Assembly (NCBI GenBank): GCA_017542485.1
Contig: JAFXXC010000002.1
Span: forward strand, 1 to 61,625
Direction of reading: 5' to 3'
Length of the DNA stretch: 61,625 bases
From: Acholeplasmatales bacterium
GTDB lineage: Bacteria; Bacillota_I; Bacilli_A; Acholeplasmatales; Anaeroplasmataceae
The notes under the pieces are model-generated. The model was not told the DNA's origin and searched no databases. It saw nothing but the letters and a program-made list of their open reading frames with translations. The translations under genes were made by a program, and so were the position numbers. This document shows positions 52,575 through 61,461 of this stretch, in pieces (position 1 is the first letter of the stretch; the number at the start of each line of letters is the position of its first letter).

Positions 52575-53336
52575 ATGGATTATATTAAGTATTTTAGTGA
52601 AATTAATAAATTTATAATGGATAGTAAAAATGGTTATTATTATAAAGCTGAATATAAATTAAAATGGCGAACTATTGTTATTAAATATATAAATCTATTA
52701 ACTGATAAAAACATGGATAGTGATTTATATAATCAAGCAACTGATTTATTATATAGATTATTTAATTTGTTGTTTGAGGCGACTAATGGTAGAATTTTTA
52801 TTAGTAATAATATTTTTAAGGATATTAATAATGATGAGGTTAATTTATATAATTTGATATTAAATAGGTATTTTAGGAATTATGAAGATGTTATGACTGA
52901 AAGACTATTATTGAATTGTGTAGATATTTGTTTAATAAGTAAAAGATTTGTATTATGGCCTATATATTTATTTTGTGAGAAAATAAAGGATTTAGGTAAA
53001 TTAGATTCATTATGTGATATTGCTAAAAGTATTTATAAAAAGTATTATAAAGAATTTAAAAAGAATAATACTAATCAATTGTTCTTAGAATATTTAATGT
53101 ACGATATAGTTATTATTGGATATTTAAATGATAATTTAAAAAAGATTATAGATTATTATTATTATTCAAATTCTGTAATTGATAAGGAAGAAGCATTTGA
53201 GTCTTTAGCTTATATTGCATTATCATTTGAGAATAAACAGTTTTTTATGTATGTTTATGTAGATGGTAATTCAAGAAGAGTAAATATAAATGATGAAATA
53301 AAAAAAGAATATGATAGTATTGGAATAAATAAGTAG
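52575..53336 (+). CDS. Unknown protein (253 aa)
   Basis: A Tyr/Asn/Lys-rich, all-helical soluble protein with no recognised motif, signal or membrane helix. Ribosome site TAGGGGGC. It lies between tcdA and a GtrA-like gene in the same short-spaced operon. No function is offered. Confidence 0.6.
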   Translation: MDYIKYFSEINKFIMDSKNGYYYKAEYKLKWRTIVIKYINLLTDKNMDSDLYNQATDLLYRLFNLLFEATNGRIFISNNIFKDINNDEVNLYNLILNRYFRNYEDVMTERLLLNCVDICLISKRFVLWPIYLFCEKIKDLGKLDSLCDIAKSIYKKYYKEFKKNNTNQLFLEYLMYDIVIIGYLNDNLKKIIDYYYYSNSVIDKEEAFESLAYIALSFENKQFFMYVYVDGNSRRVNINDEIKKEYDSIGINK

Positions 53337-53337
53337 T

Positions 53338-53823
53338 ATGGAAGATAATAAGAAGAAAGAATTATTTTGGGAAATAATTAGATTTTTAATAGTTGGTGGT
53401 ATATCTACTTTAGTAGATTATGCAGTGTTTTATACATGTAATAAATTAATATTTAGATCTATTGATGGCAATCTAAATTTGTTTTTTTCAACAGCTTTAG
53501 GATTTATTTCTGGTTTCTTTGTAAATTGGTTTTTACAAAGATTTGTATTTAAAAATGTTACAAAGGAACAGCAAAAGGATAAAGTTGTATTTTTTAAATT
53601 TACTGTTGTTAGTTTAATAGGTTTAGGTATTACTGAATTAGGAATGTTCTTAGCTAAGGGTACATTTGATGTATTTAATATGACTATATTTGGTGTTACA
53701 TTTGATTTTTGGAAATTGTTCTTTAAGGTATTAATGACAGTTATTACATTAATATGGAACTATCTTGCAAGAAAGTTTTATGTATTTAAAAAGAAAAAAG
53801 AAAATGACGTAGAGGAAGTGTAA
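53338..53823 (+). CDS. GtrA-like membrane protein
   Basis: A 161-aa protein with four membrane helices. It carries the family signature RFLIVGGISTLVDYAVFY near the N-terminus and later FISGFFVNWFLQRFVFK. GtrA family members are linked to moving lipid-linked sugars across the membrane for glycan or teichoic decoration. The start is 1 nt after the preceding stop. The 3' end forms part of the terminator stem. Confidence 0.85.
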   Translation: MEDNKKKELFWEIIRFLIVGGISTLVDYAVFYTCNKLIFRSIDGNLNLFFSTALGFISGFFVNWFLQRFVFKNVTKEQQKDKVVFFKFTVVSLIGLGITELGMFLAKGTFDVFNMTIFGVTFDFWKLFFKVLMTVITLIWNYLARKFYVFKKKKENDVEEV

Positions 53824-53850
53824 TCACATTTTTCTACGTCATTTTTATTA
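53801..53850 (+). terminator. Terminator overlapping the GtrA-like gene
   Basis: A 12-bp stem AAATGACGTAGA/TCTACGTCATTT (53802-53813 with 53833-53844) and T run; the left arm is coding. Confidence 0.88.
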
Positions 53851-53872
53851 TATATTTAAATTGGTGATTGAT

Positions 53873-54325
53873 ATGGATAATGTAATTAAAGCATTAAAAA
53901 TAATGGAAGTAGAACCAGATCATTTATTAACACATGATGAATTAAAGAAAAAATATTTATCATTAGCCAAAAAATATCATCCTGATAGTAATAGTATATA
54001 TAGTAATAGCGATATGTTTTCTAAAATGAAATCAGCATATGATTATTTAAATGATAATATTGAATATGTTAATGAAACTATTAAAATGATGAATAATAAA
54101 GAATATCAATATGATAATATTTATAATGATACTATTGAAATTAGTGAAGAAGATTTTAGAAAATATGATAAAATATCTTTAATTACTTTAATAATTTCTT
54201 TTATATTGCCATTATATGGTATATTAATATATTTAGTTAGAAGAATTCTATTTCCTAGTAGTTCTAAGTTATATTTAATAGCATCTGTTTTAGGAATAAT
54301 AGTTTTTATATTTTTATTTATATAG
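53873..54325 (+). CDS. J-domain protein with C-terminal membrane anchor
   Basis: 150 aa from the ATG at 53873 (GGTGATTG upstream). J domain at about 5-65 (THDELKKKYLSLAKKYHPD with the HPD tripeptide that stimulates DnaK), then a linker and two hydrophobic helices (ISLITLIISFILPLYGILIYL and YLIASVLGIIVFIFLFI). It probably recruits DnaK to the membrane. It is not the full DnaJ (no zinc or G/F region). A 58-aa DUF4250 gene follows in 7 nt. Confidence 0.82.
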   Translation: MDNVIKALKIMEVEPDHLLTHDELKKKYLSLAKKYHPDSNSIYSNSDMFSKMKSAYDYLNDNIEYVNETIKMMNNKEYQYDNIYNDTIEISEEDFRKYDKISLITLIISFILPLYGILIYLVRRILFPSSSKLYLIASVLGIIVFIFLFI

Positions 54326-54332
54326 GTGAAAT

Positions 54333-54509
54333 ATGATAAATAATCCAGTTATTTTATTAAGTATTATTAATACTAAATTACGAGATTTTTATAATAATTT
54401 AGATGATTTATGTGATGATTTAGATTATGAAAAAGAAGAAGTAATAAATATACTTTCAAGTATAGGCTATTACTATAATATAGAAGAAAATCAATTTAAA
54501 GAAAAATAG
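54333..54509 (+). CDS. DUF4250 small protein (58 aa)
   Basis: ATG at 54333 with GGTGAAAT upstream. The 58 residues (beginning MINNPVILLSIINTKLRDFY, ending NQFKEK) match the DUF4250 pattern: NDPxxLLSxxNTKLRDxY, LDDLCDDLD, and GYYYN near the end. This is a short, conserved Firmicute family of unknown function. It is 7 nt after the J-domain gene. Its stop lies inside the terminator stem. Confidence 0.85.
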   Translation: MINNPVILLSIINTKLRDFYNNLDDLCDDLDYEKEEVINILSSIGYYYNIEENQFKEK

Positions 54510-54540
54510 TGATGGAAACCTCATCCCATCACTATTTTTT
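54507..54540. terminator. Bidirectional terminator
   Basis: A 9-bp stem TAGTGATGG/CCATCACTA (54507-54515 with 54526-54534) with A run on the left and T run on the right; serves DUF4250 and the minus-strand oxidoreductase. Confidence 0.88.
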
Positions 54541-55790
54541 TATTCTGTTATTCCGTGTTTTTTCTTAACGTAAGAATCAATTTCTTCAGCAACTAATTTA
54601 GTCGCAGCAACTGCATCAACAACTGTTTTGGCACCTGATACTACGTCACCTGCAGCAAATACACCTTCACGAGTTGTTTGACCTTTAGCATTAGCTTCAA
54701 TTAGACCACGTTTATTTGTGTCAATTTGTTTAGATGTTTTTACAATATTAGCTAAAGGTCCTTGACCTATAGCAATAATAACTGAAGATGCTGGAATTTT
54801 GTAAGAATTAGAAGAATCATTTATATATTCAATACTACCATCTTCATTTTCTTTCTTTAGGACTGGCTCAACTATTATTCCATCATCCTCAATTTTAGTT
54901 GTATTAAGATAATAATTCATATGAACGCCATCGACTTCAGCAAGCTCTAATTCTTCCTTAAGTGCAGTAACATCCTCTCTACCACGGAAGTAGATGATAT
55001 CAACCTTAGCAATAGTTTTACGTAGAATTGTTCTCGCAGCATCCATAGCAACATTACCGGCACCAATGATTACTACATGGTCACCTAAATTATCATATGA
55101 ATCTGGATTCTTTAGGTAATCAATTGCGAAATGGACATTACCTAATGTTTCTCCTGGAATTCTTAATCTATTTGGATTCCATACTCCAGTACCGATGAAT
55201 ATAGCATCATAGCCATCTGTAAACATATCATCAATAGTAATAGTAGGTCCAATTAATGTATTAGGTCTAAATTTTATTCCTAATTCATATAATCTCTTTA
55301 ATAATTTATCTAATAATGATTTAGGTAATCTAAATTCTGGAATACCATATCTTAATACTCCACCAATTTTATCTTTAGAATCAATTATTGTTACATCATA
55401 ACCCTTTTTAGCCATTATTATTGAAAGTGTTAAACCTGCAGGACCAGCACCGATTATAGCTAATTTAAAGCCGTTCTTTTCTGGCTTTTTTAGTCTAGCT
55501 TTTTCAAGATAGAAGCCTGAAACATATTGTTCAACCTCATAAAATTTGATTGGTGTTCCTTTTTTATTTAATACACAATGTCCCATACAATTCTTTTCAT
55601 GTGGACAAATAAGTGAACATAAAGCTGTAAGTGGATTATTTTCAAATAAAATCTCACCAGCCTCATCCATCTTGCCATCTAAGAACATTTGCATGATTAG
55701 TGGTATTTCTGTTTTAACAGGACAGCCTTCTTTACACATAGGCTTTTTACATTTTAAGCATCTTTGCGCTTCACTAATAATATCTGCCAT
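54540..55790 (-). CDS. GltD/NfnB-like NADPH oxidoreductase
   Basis: 416 aa. N-terminal iron-sulfur module with two Cys groups (CLKCKKPMCKEGCP and CSLICPHEKNCMGHC), FAD fold IIGAGPAGLTLSI (about 111), and NADPH fold IIGAGNVAMDAART (about 249). This is the small-subunit type of glutamate synthase or of NADH-dependent ferredoxin:NADP reductase. No gltB or nfnA is adjacent, so it is an orphan whose electron partner is unknown. Ribosome site AGGAGGAGT on the minus strand. Confidence 0.88.
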   Translation of the reverse strand: MADIISEAQRCLKCKKPMCKEGCPVKTEIPLIMQMFLDGKMDEAGEILFENNPLTALCSLICPHEKNCMGHCVLNKKGTPIKFYEVEQYVSGFYLEKARLKKPEKNGFKLAIIGAGPAGLTLSIIMAKKGYDVTIIDSKDKIGGVLRYGIPEFRLPKSLLDKLLKRLYELGIKFRPNTLIGPTITIDDMFTDGYDAIFIGTGVWNPNRLRIPGETLGNVHFAIDYLKNPDSYDNLGDHVVIIGAGNVAMDAARTILRKTIAKVDIIYFRGREDVTALKEELELAEVDGVHMNYYLNTTKIEDDGIIVEPVLKKENEDGSIEYINDSSNSYKIPASSVIIAIGQGPLANIVKTSKQIDTNKRGLIEANAKGQTTREGVFAAGDVVSGAKTVVDAVAATKLVAEEIDSYVKKKHGITE

Positions 55791-55874
55791 ATTAACTCCT
55801 CCTGAAATCGTCTTTTAATATAATTTATTTTAACATAAAATGTTAATTTATTAAATATAAAAATTATTTTGTGC

Positions 55875-55880
55875 TAAAAT
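55875..55880 (+). promoter_or_regulatory. Extended -10 promoter, predicted leaderless start
   Basis: TGCTAAAAT (TG at 55872-55873, -10 55875-55880) places transcription start at about 55887, exactly the A of the ATG. No ribosome site precedes this ATG. Confidence 0.5.
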
Positions 55881-55886
55881 ATAAAT

Positions 55887-56462
55887 ATGAGACTAGAATT
55901 TGTTGTAAATAAAGATAATGAAAGATTATCAGAAGAATTAAAATTGCATATTTCAAGAAGATTATATAAAAATATTAGGAGTAAAAAGACTCCTATTTTT
56001 GTAAATGGTGTAGAAAGATTAACATATCTTCCTGTCGAAAAAGGAGATATTATTACGATAGATTTTAGTAAGAATAGAGAAATTAATTGGGATATATATG
56101 AATCAAATTTAAAGGTTTATTATGAGGATGATAATTATTTAGTTGTATATAAAAGAGAAAATTTATTATCAATACCAACAAAGGGTGATCCTCATTCATT
56201 ATTCCAGGAAGTAATTTATTATTTAAAAAATAAAAATGAAAGTACTGATATTTCTATTTTAAATAGATTAGATAAAGAAACTAGGGGTTTAGTATTAATT
56301 GCTAAAAATGCATACGCCACAAGTTTAATATCACCTGTTCATGAACATATTGAAAGAAAATATTTGGCATTATGTAGTGGGTTATATGAAAATGATGAAG
56401 GAAGAATAGTTAATAAAATAAAAAAAAGTGATTCTGGTAATAAAAGGATATATATCGGATGA
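55887..56462 (+). pseudogene. RluA-family pseudouridine synthase, 5' part of frameshifted gene
   Basis: The 191-aa N-terminal part. S4-like beginning, then the catalytic domain with active-site Asp in NRLDKETRGLVLIAKN (about 128-143). The frame ends at TGA (56460) right after RIYI. The rest of the domain continues in another frame from about 56458. Inserting one AT into the (AT)4 run at 56448-56455 would restore one 288-residue protein. Could be a disabled gene, a phase-variable switch or a sequencing error. It may be translated from a leaderless message. Confidence 0.75.
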
Positions 56463-56751
56463 TGGTAAAATTGCTATAACTAATTACAAAGTAATTAAAA
56501 GATATAAAAATTCTTCCTTAGTTGAATTTATATTAGAAACAGGAAGAACTCATCAAATTAGATTACATTCATCATCTTTGGGGTACCCTTTAATAGGTGA
56601 TAAATTATATGGAAATAATAATGATTTTGATTTACAATTATTAAGCTATTATCTTAAATTTATTAATCCATTTAATAAGAAAATTATAGAAATTAAGTTA
56701 GAAAATATTGAAGTTATCGATGGAAAATATATTAAAATATGTTTAAATTAA
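56428..56751 (+). pseudogene. RluA-family pseudouridine synthase, 3' part of frameshifted gene
   Basis: Continuation of the gene at 55887 in a shifted frame: [14 protein letters not shown], then [27 protein letters not shown], the conserved C-terminal motif of the family. It has no ribosome site of its own. Followed 22 nt later by a DUF1292 gene. Confidence 0.75.
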
Positions 56752-56773
56752 AAATAAGAAGGAAGATGATTTT

Positions 56774-57025
56774 ATGAAAAAAGAAAATAATATAGTTACA
56801 CTAAATGGTGAAAATGGAAAGAATATGAATTTCTATTTAGATTGTGAACTTGAATATGATGGATATAGATATCAAATATTAAGACCTGTCGATAAATTTG
56901 AAGATTTAGAACCTGATCAAGCAATAGTTTTTAGAATAGAAGAAACTACAGATGGTAATCAATACTTTATTGAAGAAAATGATGATATTATATCAGAAAT
57001 AGAAGAAATATATAATAATATGTAA
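56774..57025 (+). CDS. DUF1292 family protein (83 aa)
   Basis: A small acidic protein. Segments DCELEYDGYRYQILRPVDKFED and QAIVFRIEETTDG fit the DUF1292/YrzB family, of unknown function. Ribosome site AGAAGGAAG. It lies between the frameshifted synthase and a tocopherol-cyclase-like gene. Confidence 0.78.
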   Translation: MKKENNIVTLNGENGKNMNFYLDCELEYDGYRYQILRPVDKFEDLEPDQAIVFRIEETTDGNQYFIEENDDIISEIEEIYNNM

Positions 57026-57044
57026 TCTATTATGGGGTGTTATA

Positions 57045-58160
57045 GTGTTTGATAAGCATGATATTAAGAGAAATGAATATATGCTAAAGGGGAAATTTGC
57101 CAAAAAAGGATATGACTGGTGGTGGCATTCTTTTACTGCTATAGATTCTGAGTCAAAAGAAGAAAAACCATTTTATATTGAATTTTTTACATGCAATCCA
57201 AAATTAGCTAAAGATGAACCATCATTTGGGCAAATAAGTGAAGATGCCCTACCATCATACTTAATGGTTAATGTTGGCACTTGGGGTGATCCTAAATTAC
57301 AACTTCATCGTTTTTTCTCACTAAAAAAAGTTAAAATTAATGGAAAAGCTCCTTTTAGTATTGATGCGGATGATTGTTATTTAGATGAACAAATGACATT
57401 CGGTAGTGTAAATGTAACAAAAGAAGATAGTATATCTCATCCTGAATATATGTCAGATTATGGTTCAATAAGTTGGAATTTAAAAATTGAAAAGATAATA
57501 TCTTTTAATGTAGGATATGGTGCCTCATCTTTATTTAGAAAAATGAAAGCTTTTGAAATGTTTTGGCACGCAGAAGGAATGAAATCATTATTTGAAGGCG
57601 AAATAATATTAAATGGAAAAAGATATATTGTTACTAAAGATACATCTTATGGCTATTCAGATAAAAACTGGGGTTCAAATTTTACTTCACCTTGGGTATG
57701 GCTTGCAAGTTCATATTTAATTGATAATAGAAAAGGTGAATTATTAAATAATAGTTGTTTTGATATAGGTGGCGGAAGACCTAAAATTGGTCCTTTTGCT
57801 TTAAATAGAAAATTACTTTCGGCATTTTATATTGAAGGAAATGGATATGAATTTAATTTTTCTAAATTTTGGACACATACTAAAACAACATTTGATTCAA
57901 AAGAATTAGATGATTATATTGTTTGGAGAGTAACACAAAGTAATCGAAAATATATAGTAGAAATAGAAGCTAAATGTAAAAAAAGTGATATGTTATTTAT
58001 AAATTATGAATCACCAGATGGTAAAAAACGTCATAATCGATTATGGAATGGCGGAAATGGTACTGCTAGTGTTAAGATTTATAAAAAGAAGAATAAGGAA
58101 CTAATTCATGATCTTACAGCTTTTAAACTTGGCTGTGAATATGGTGAATATGATAAATAG
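57045..58160 (+). CDS. Tocopherol-cyclase-like / lipocalin-type protein, GTG start
   Basis: 371 aa from the GTG at 57045, which has GGGGTG at good spacing; no nearer ATG exists. Trp/Tyr-rich beta-strand protein with YDWWWHSFTAID, FEMFWHAEGMKS, SYGYSDKNWGSNF and WNGGNGTASVKIY. These match the tocopherol cyclase/DUF2804 superfamily of two-lipocalin barrels. In plants VTE1 cyclises quinol precursors of vitamin E; bacterial members lack a known reaction. No signal peptide. A hydrophobic ligand is likely (inference). Confidence 0.72.
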   Translation: MFDKHDIKRNEYMLKGKFAKKGYDWWWHSFTAIDSESKEEKPFYIEFFTCNPKLAKDEPSFGQISEDALPSYLMVNVGTWGDPKLQLHRFFSLKKVKINGKAPFSIDADDCYLDEQMTFGSVNVTKEDSISHPEYMSDYGSISWNLKIEKIISFNVGYGASSLFRKMKAFEMFWHAEGMKSLFEGEIILNGKRYIVTKDTSYGYSDKNWGSNFTSPWVWLASSYLIDNRKGELLNNSCFDIGGGRPKIGPFALNRKLLSAFYIEGNGYEFNFSKFWTHTKTTFDSKELDDYIVWRVTQSNRKYIVEIEAKCKKSDMLFINYESPDGKKRHNRLWNGGNGTASVKIYKKKNKELIHDLTAFKLGCEYGEYDK

Positions 58161-58178
58161 GCTTAAGGCCTATTTTTT
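58155..58178 (+). terminator. Terminator of the tocopherol-cyclase-like gene
   Basis: An 8-bp stem AAATAGGC/GCCTATTT (58155-58162 with 58168-58175) overlapping the stop codon. Confidence 0.85.
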
Positions 58179-58181
58179 GTA

Positions 58182-58212
58182 TAAAAAAAGAGAATTGGAT
58201 TAACCAATTCTC
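58182..58212 (-). terminator. Terminator of pduL
   Basis: On the minus strand a 9-bp stem GAGAATTGG/CCAATTCTC (58204-58212 with 58190-58198) followed by seven T. Confidence 0.88.
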
Positions 58213-58232
58213 AAGTTTATATTAAAGAATTA

Positions 58233-58805
58233 TTACTTTACTAGAGTTCCTCTAATATTACCAAATAAAGCACCAGCGTTAGCTTCATCTGTATCAATAT
58301 GCATTGCTAAAGCAAATTTATCAGAAACACGAACAACAGTATCTTCGAATACTACCTTTCTACCAGTTTCATTTAATACTTGTACCTTAACGATTTCGCC
58401 ATTTTGAACACCGAAATTCTTAGCATCTTCTGGAGTCATATGGATATGACGCTTAGCTACGATAACAGCTTCAGCACATTCAACTTCTCCACAAGGACCT
58501 ACAAGCTTACAAGGAGCAGAACCCTTAACATCACCAGATTCTCTAACTGGAGCAGTAACACCTAAAGCTCTAGCATCTGTGAAAGATACTTCAACTTGGT
58601 TAGCCTTACGAACTGGACCTAAAATTGAGCAATTTAATGTTCCCTTAGGACCAACTACTTGAATCTTTTGTTCAGAAGCAAATTGACCAGGTTGAGATAA
58701 CATTTTCTTTACAGTTAACTCTGCACCCTTACCAAATAAAATTTCTAAAGTTTCTTGTGTTACATGTACGTGTCTTGCACTTGTTTCAATAATAAAATCA
58801 TTCAT
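58233..58805 (-). CDS. pduL: Phosphate acyltransferase PduL (acetyl/propanoyl phosphotransacylase)
   Basis: 190 aa. Zinc-binding His motifs SARHVHVT near the N-terminus and AKRHIHMT in the second half, with MHIDTDEANA near the end; two PduL repeats. It interconverts acyl-CoA and acyl-phosphate. No encapsulation peptide and no microcompartment genes nearby, so it is probably the housekeeping enzyme replacing Pta in acetate fermentation. Codon use is more selective than in neighbours and the ribosome site is AAGGAG, both signs of strong expression. Confidence 0.92.
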   Translation of the reverse strand: MNDFIIETSARHVHVTQETLEILFGKGAELTVKKMLSQPGQFASEQKIQVVGPKGTLNCSILGPVRKANQVEVSFTDARALGVTAPVRESGDVKGSAPCKLVGPCGEVECAEAVIVAKRHIHMTPEDAKNFGVQNGEIVKVQVLNETGRKVVFEDTVVRVSDKFALAMHIDTDEANAGALFGNIRGTLVK

Positions 58806-58841
58806 TTTTAATAATTCTCCTTCTTAAAATTTACATATTGT

Positions 58842-58869
58842 ATTATATCACAATAATTATTATTGTAAA
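58842..58869 (-). promoter_or_regulatory. Promoter of pduL
   Basis: On the minus strand TTTACA (58869-58864), 16-bp spacer, TATAAT (58847-58842). Confidence 0.7.
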
Positions 58870-58900
58870 ATATAATTATTAAAGTTAGCGTTTTACATTA

Positions 58901-61021
58901 TTATTTTAATAATAATCTAATCTCATTATTATTGGCATCTAGTACATATTGAACATTAGGCTTGATTTCACCTTTAATAATTTTAGTTGCAATATATGTT
59001 TCGATATATTTTTGAATATATCTTTTAACTGGTCTTGCTCCATATTCCTCATCAAATGATTGTTCAAGAATGTATTTCTTTAAACTATCTGTATATGTGA
59101 TATAGATTTCTTGTCTAAGTAATCTATAATCCAAATTACGTAATAATTTAGTTACAATCTTATACTGAATATCCTTATCAAGTGGTTTAAATGTAATAAT
59201 TTCATCAATACGATTCAAAAATTCTGGTTTAAATGATTGTTTTAATAACATATTAACCTTATTTATAGCTTCTTTATCATGAGATAAAAGAAGTTCACTT
59301 CCTAAATTAGATGTCATAATTATAATAGTATTCTTAAAATCAACTGTTCTACCTTGTGAATCTGATAATCTACCATCATCAAGTATTTGAAGTAAGATAT
59401 TAAATACATCATGATGGGCTTTTTCAATCTCATCAAATAATATGATAGAATAAGGATTACGTCTAACTTTCTCTGTTAACTGACCACCCTCATCATATCC
59501 AACATATCCTGGAGGCGCACCAATTAATTTAGCCACACTATGTGATTCCATATATTCACTCATATCAATTCTTATAATATGGGATTCACTGTCAAATAAT
59601 GCTTCAGCTAATGCTTTAGCAAGCTCGGTTTTACCAACACCGGTAGGGCCTAAGAATAAGAATGAACCAATTGGTTTATTTTCATCTTTGATACCTGCAC
59701 GTTGTCTAATAATCGCATCAGATACTAATTCAACCGCCTCATCTTGTCCAATTACTCTTTCTTTTAATGTTTCATTTAAAGCTAAGATTTTTTCTCTTTC
59801 GCCTTGCATTAATTTAGAAATAGGAATATTTGTCCATTTAGAAACGACAGTAGCTACATCATTATCAGATACAGATTCTGATAAAATATGGTCTTCTTTA
59901 GACATGTCTTGATATGCTTTAATCTTTGATTCAATAGAAGGAATAGTAGAATATTGTAATTCAGATGCTTTTTTATAATTTCCTTCATTAAATGCTTTTT
60001 CTAATTGGAATTTATAATCATCTAAATTCTTTTTTAATTCCTTATATTCTTGTAATTCTTTCTTTTCTTTATTCCATTTTTCAGTTAAAGCTTTAGCCTC
60101 ATCCTCAAGCTTTTTAAGTTCATTTTTAATTACTTCAAGTCTTTTGACAGAAGAAGGATCTGACTCTTTCTTTAAAGCCATTTCTTCAATTTTTAACTGA
60201 GCAATTTTTCTATCTGCATCATCAAGTTCAGCAGGCTTAGAATCTATTTCCATACGGATAGAAGCACAAGCCTCATCAATTAAATCAATTGCTTTATCTG
60301 GCAAAAATCTATCAGTTATATAACGATTTGATAAAGTTGCTGCAGCAACAATTGCTTGATCTTGAATTGTTACACCATGATGTAGTTCAAAACGTTCCTT
60401 TATACCACGTAAAATCGATATAGTATCCTCAACAGTAGGCTCAGATACTAAAACCTTTTGGAAACGTCTTTCTAATGCACTATCTTTTTCAATATATTCT
60501 CTATATTCTTTTAAAGTAGTAGCACCAATACAATGTAGTTCTCCTCTAGCAAGCATTGGTTTTAACATATTAGAAGCATCAAGTGCTCCATCACTTTTAC
60601 CGGCTCCGACAATTAGATGAATTTCATCAATAAACATAATAATATTTCCATCTGATTCCTTTACCTTATTAAGAACAGCTTTTAATCTTTCCTCAAATTC
60701 TCCTCGATATTTAGCACCTGCTACTAAAGCACCCATATCCAATTCAAAGATAGTTTTATCCTTTAAAGAAGTAGGTACGTCGTTTGCAACAATTCTCCTA
60801 GCTAAACCTTCAATGATAGCTGTTTTACCTACACCTGGTTCACCAATTAATACAGGGTTATTTTTTGTCTTACGTGATAATATTTTAATAATACGTCTTA
60901 TTTCCTCATCACGACCAATAACAGGATCAATTTTACCATCTCTAGCAAGCTTTACTACATCTCTACCATATTTTTCTAATACATTCTCATTTTGGTTTTC
61001 ATTTTCGTATCCATTCATCAT
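58901..61021 (-). CDS. clpB: Disaggregase ClpB lacking the N-domain
   Basis: 706 aa from the ATG at 61021, 9 nt from AAGGAG; a TTG at 61030 is less likely. It begins almost directly with the first AAA+ module ([20 protein letters not shown]; Walker [11 protein letters not shown]). The coiled M-domain follows ([20 protein letters not shown]), then the second AAA+ module ([16 protein letters not shown]; sensor and C-terminal D2-small). The usual 150-residue Clp N-domain is missing, as in the short ClpB form of mycoplasmas. No IGF loop, so it does not bind ClpP. With DnaK it dissolves heat-shock aggregates. Under CIRCE control. Confidence 0.95.
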   Translation of the reverse strand: MMNGYENENQNENVLEKYGRDVVKLARDGKIDPVIGRDEEIRRIIKILSRKTKNNPVLIGEPGVGKTAIIEGLARRIVANDVPTSLKDKTIFELDMGALVAGAKYRGEFEERLKAVLNKVKESDGNIIMFIDEIHLIVGAGKSDGALDASNMLKPMLARGELHCIGATTLKEYREYIEKDSALERRFQKVLVSEPTVEDTISILRGIKERFELHHGVTIQDQAIVAAATLSNRYITDRFLPDKAIDLIDEACASIRMEIDSKPAELDDADRKIAQLKIEEMALKKESDPSSVKRLEVIKNELKKLEDEAKALTEKWNKEKKELQEYKELKKNLDDYKFQLEKAFNEGNYKKASELQYSTIPSIESKIKAYQDMSKEDHILSESVSDNDVATVVSKWTNIPISKLMQGEREKILALNETLKERVIGQDEAVELVSDAIIRQRAGIKDENKPIGSFLFLGPTGVGKTELAKALAEALFDSESHIIRIDMSEYMESHSVAKLIGAPPGYVGYDEGGQLTEKVRRNPYSIILFDEIEKAHHDVFNILLQILDDGRLSDSQGRTVDFKNTIIIMTSNLGSELLLSHDKEAINKVNMLLKQSFKPEFLNRIDEIITFKPLDKDIQYKIVTKLLRNLDYRLLRQEIYITYTDSLKKYILEQSFDEEYGARPVKRYIQKYIETYIATKIIKGEIKPNVQYVLDANNNEIRLLLK

Positions 61022-61065
61022 AATTCTCAACTCCTTCTGTAGTTTATTTATCTAGCTACACTTTT

Positions 61066-61093
61066 ATTATATCTCAAAAATTAGCACTGTCAA
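61066..61093 (-). promoter_or_regulatory. Sigma-A promoter of clpB
   Basis: On the minus strand consensus TTGACA (61093-61088), 16-bp spacer and TATAAT (61071-61066). The -35 hexamer lies inside the CIRCE element. Confidence 0.88.
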
Positions 61094-61107
61094 TACAAGA
61101 GTGCTAA
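61081..61107 (-). promoter_or_regulatory. CIRCE operator (HrcA site) of clpB
   Basis: TTAGCACTG, nine bases, GAGTGCTAA on the plus strand: 17 of 18 arm positions match CIRCE. It overlaps the clpB -35, so bound HrcA would block polymerase. Confidence 0.93.
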
Positions 61108-61132
61108 AAATATTCAAAACTGTTATTTTCAT

Positions 61133-61161
61133 TTGACAACTTATGATGTATTTGCTAAAAT
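61133..61161 (+). promoter_or_regulatory. Promoter of tRNA-Cys
   Basis: TTGACA (61133-61138), 17-bp spacer, TAAAAT (61156-61161); divergent from clpB. Confidence 0.8.
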
Positions 61162-61180
61162 ATTTGTGTTGCAATTAGAT

Positions 61181-61254
61181 GGCCCTGTAGCCAAGTGGTA
61201 AGGCACGGCACTGCAACTGCCTGATCGCTGGTTCGAATCCGGTCGGGGCCTCCA
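61181..61254 (+). tRNA. tRNA-Cys (anticodon GCA)
   Basis: A 74-nt cloverleaf: acceptor GGCCCTG/CGGGGCC, short D arm GCCAAGTGGTAAGGC, anticodon loop CTGCAAC (GCA), T loop TTCGAAT, discriminator T, encoded CCA. The outermost anticodon-stem pair is C-T mismatched. Confidence 0.95.
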
Positions 61255-61266
61255 TTTAAGAACAAT

Positions 61267-61303
61267 AGGTTTGATACAATACTGTATCAGGCCTTTTTTC
61301 TTT
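61267..61303 (+). terminator. Terminator of tRNA-Cys
   Basis: An 11-bp stem (61267-61277 with 61284-61294) including two G-T pairs, then six T. Confidence 0.88.
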
Positions 61304-61421
61304 ATATAGAGATAAAAACCGCATAATTAAGCCATTTATTTAAAATATTAGAAGAAATATAGCATCAATTTTGAGTGTTATAAGCTCTATTTTGGTGTTC
61401 TTTAATTTTTTTAAGATTTGT

Positions 61422-61450
61422 ATTCGGACATTTTTCCTATACTCGGACAT
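61422..61450. repeat. Tandem direct repeat ATTCGGACAT / ACTCGGACAT
   Basis: Two 10-bp copies differing at one base, 19 nt apart, just downstream of the edge ORF. Repeated short motifs of this kind are common at ends of some insertion sequences, such as the IS21 family. The region 61304-61461 otherwise shows no gene. Confidence 0.45.
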
Positions 61451-61461
61451 TATTCTCCATT

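Noticed and set aside
60813..61055. Plus-strand ORF over the clpB start
   Set aside because: Shadow of clpB and its ribosome site.
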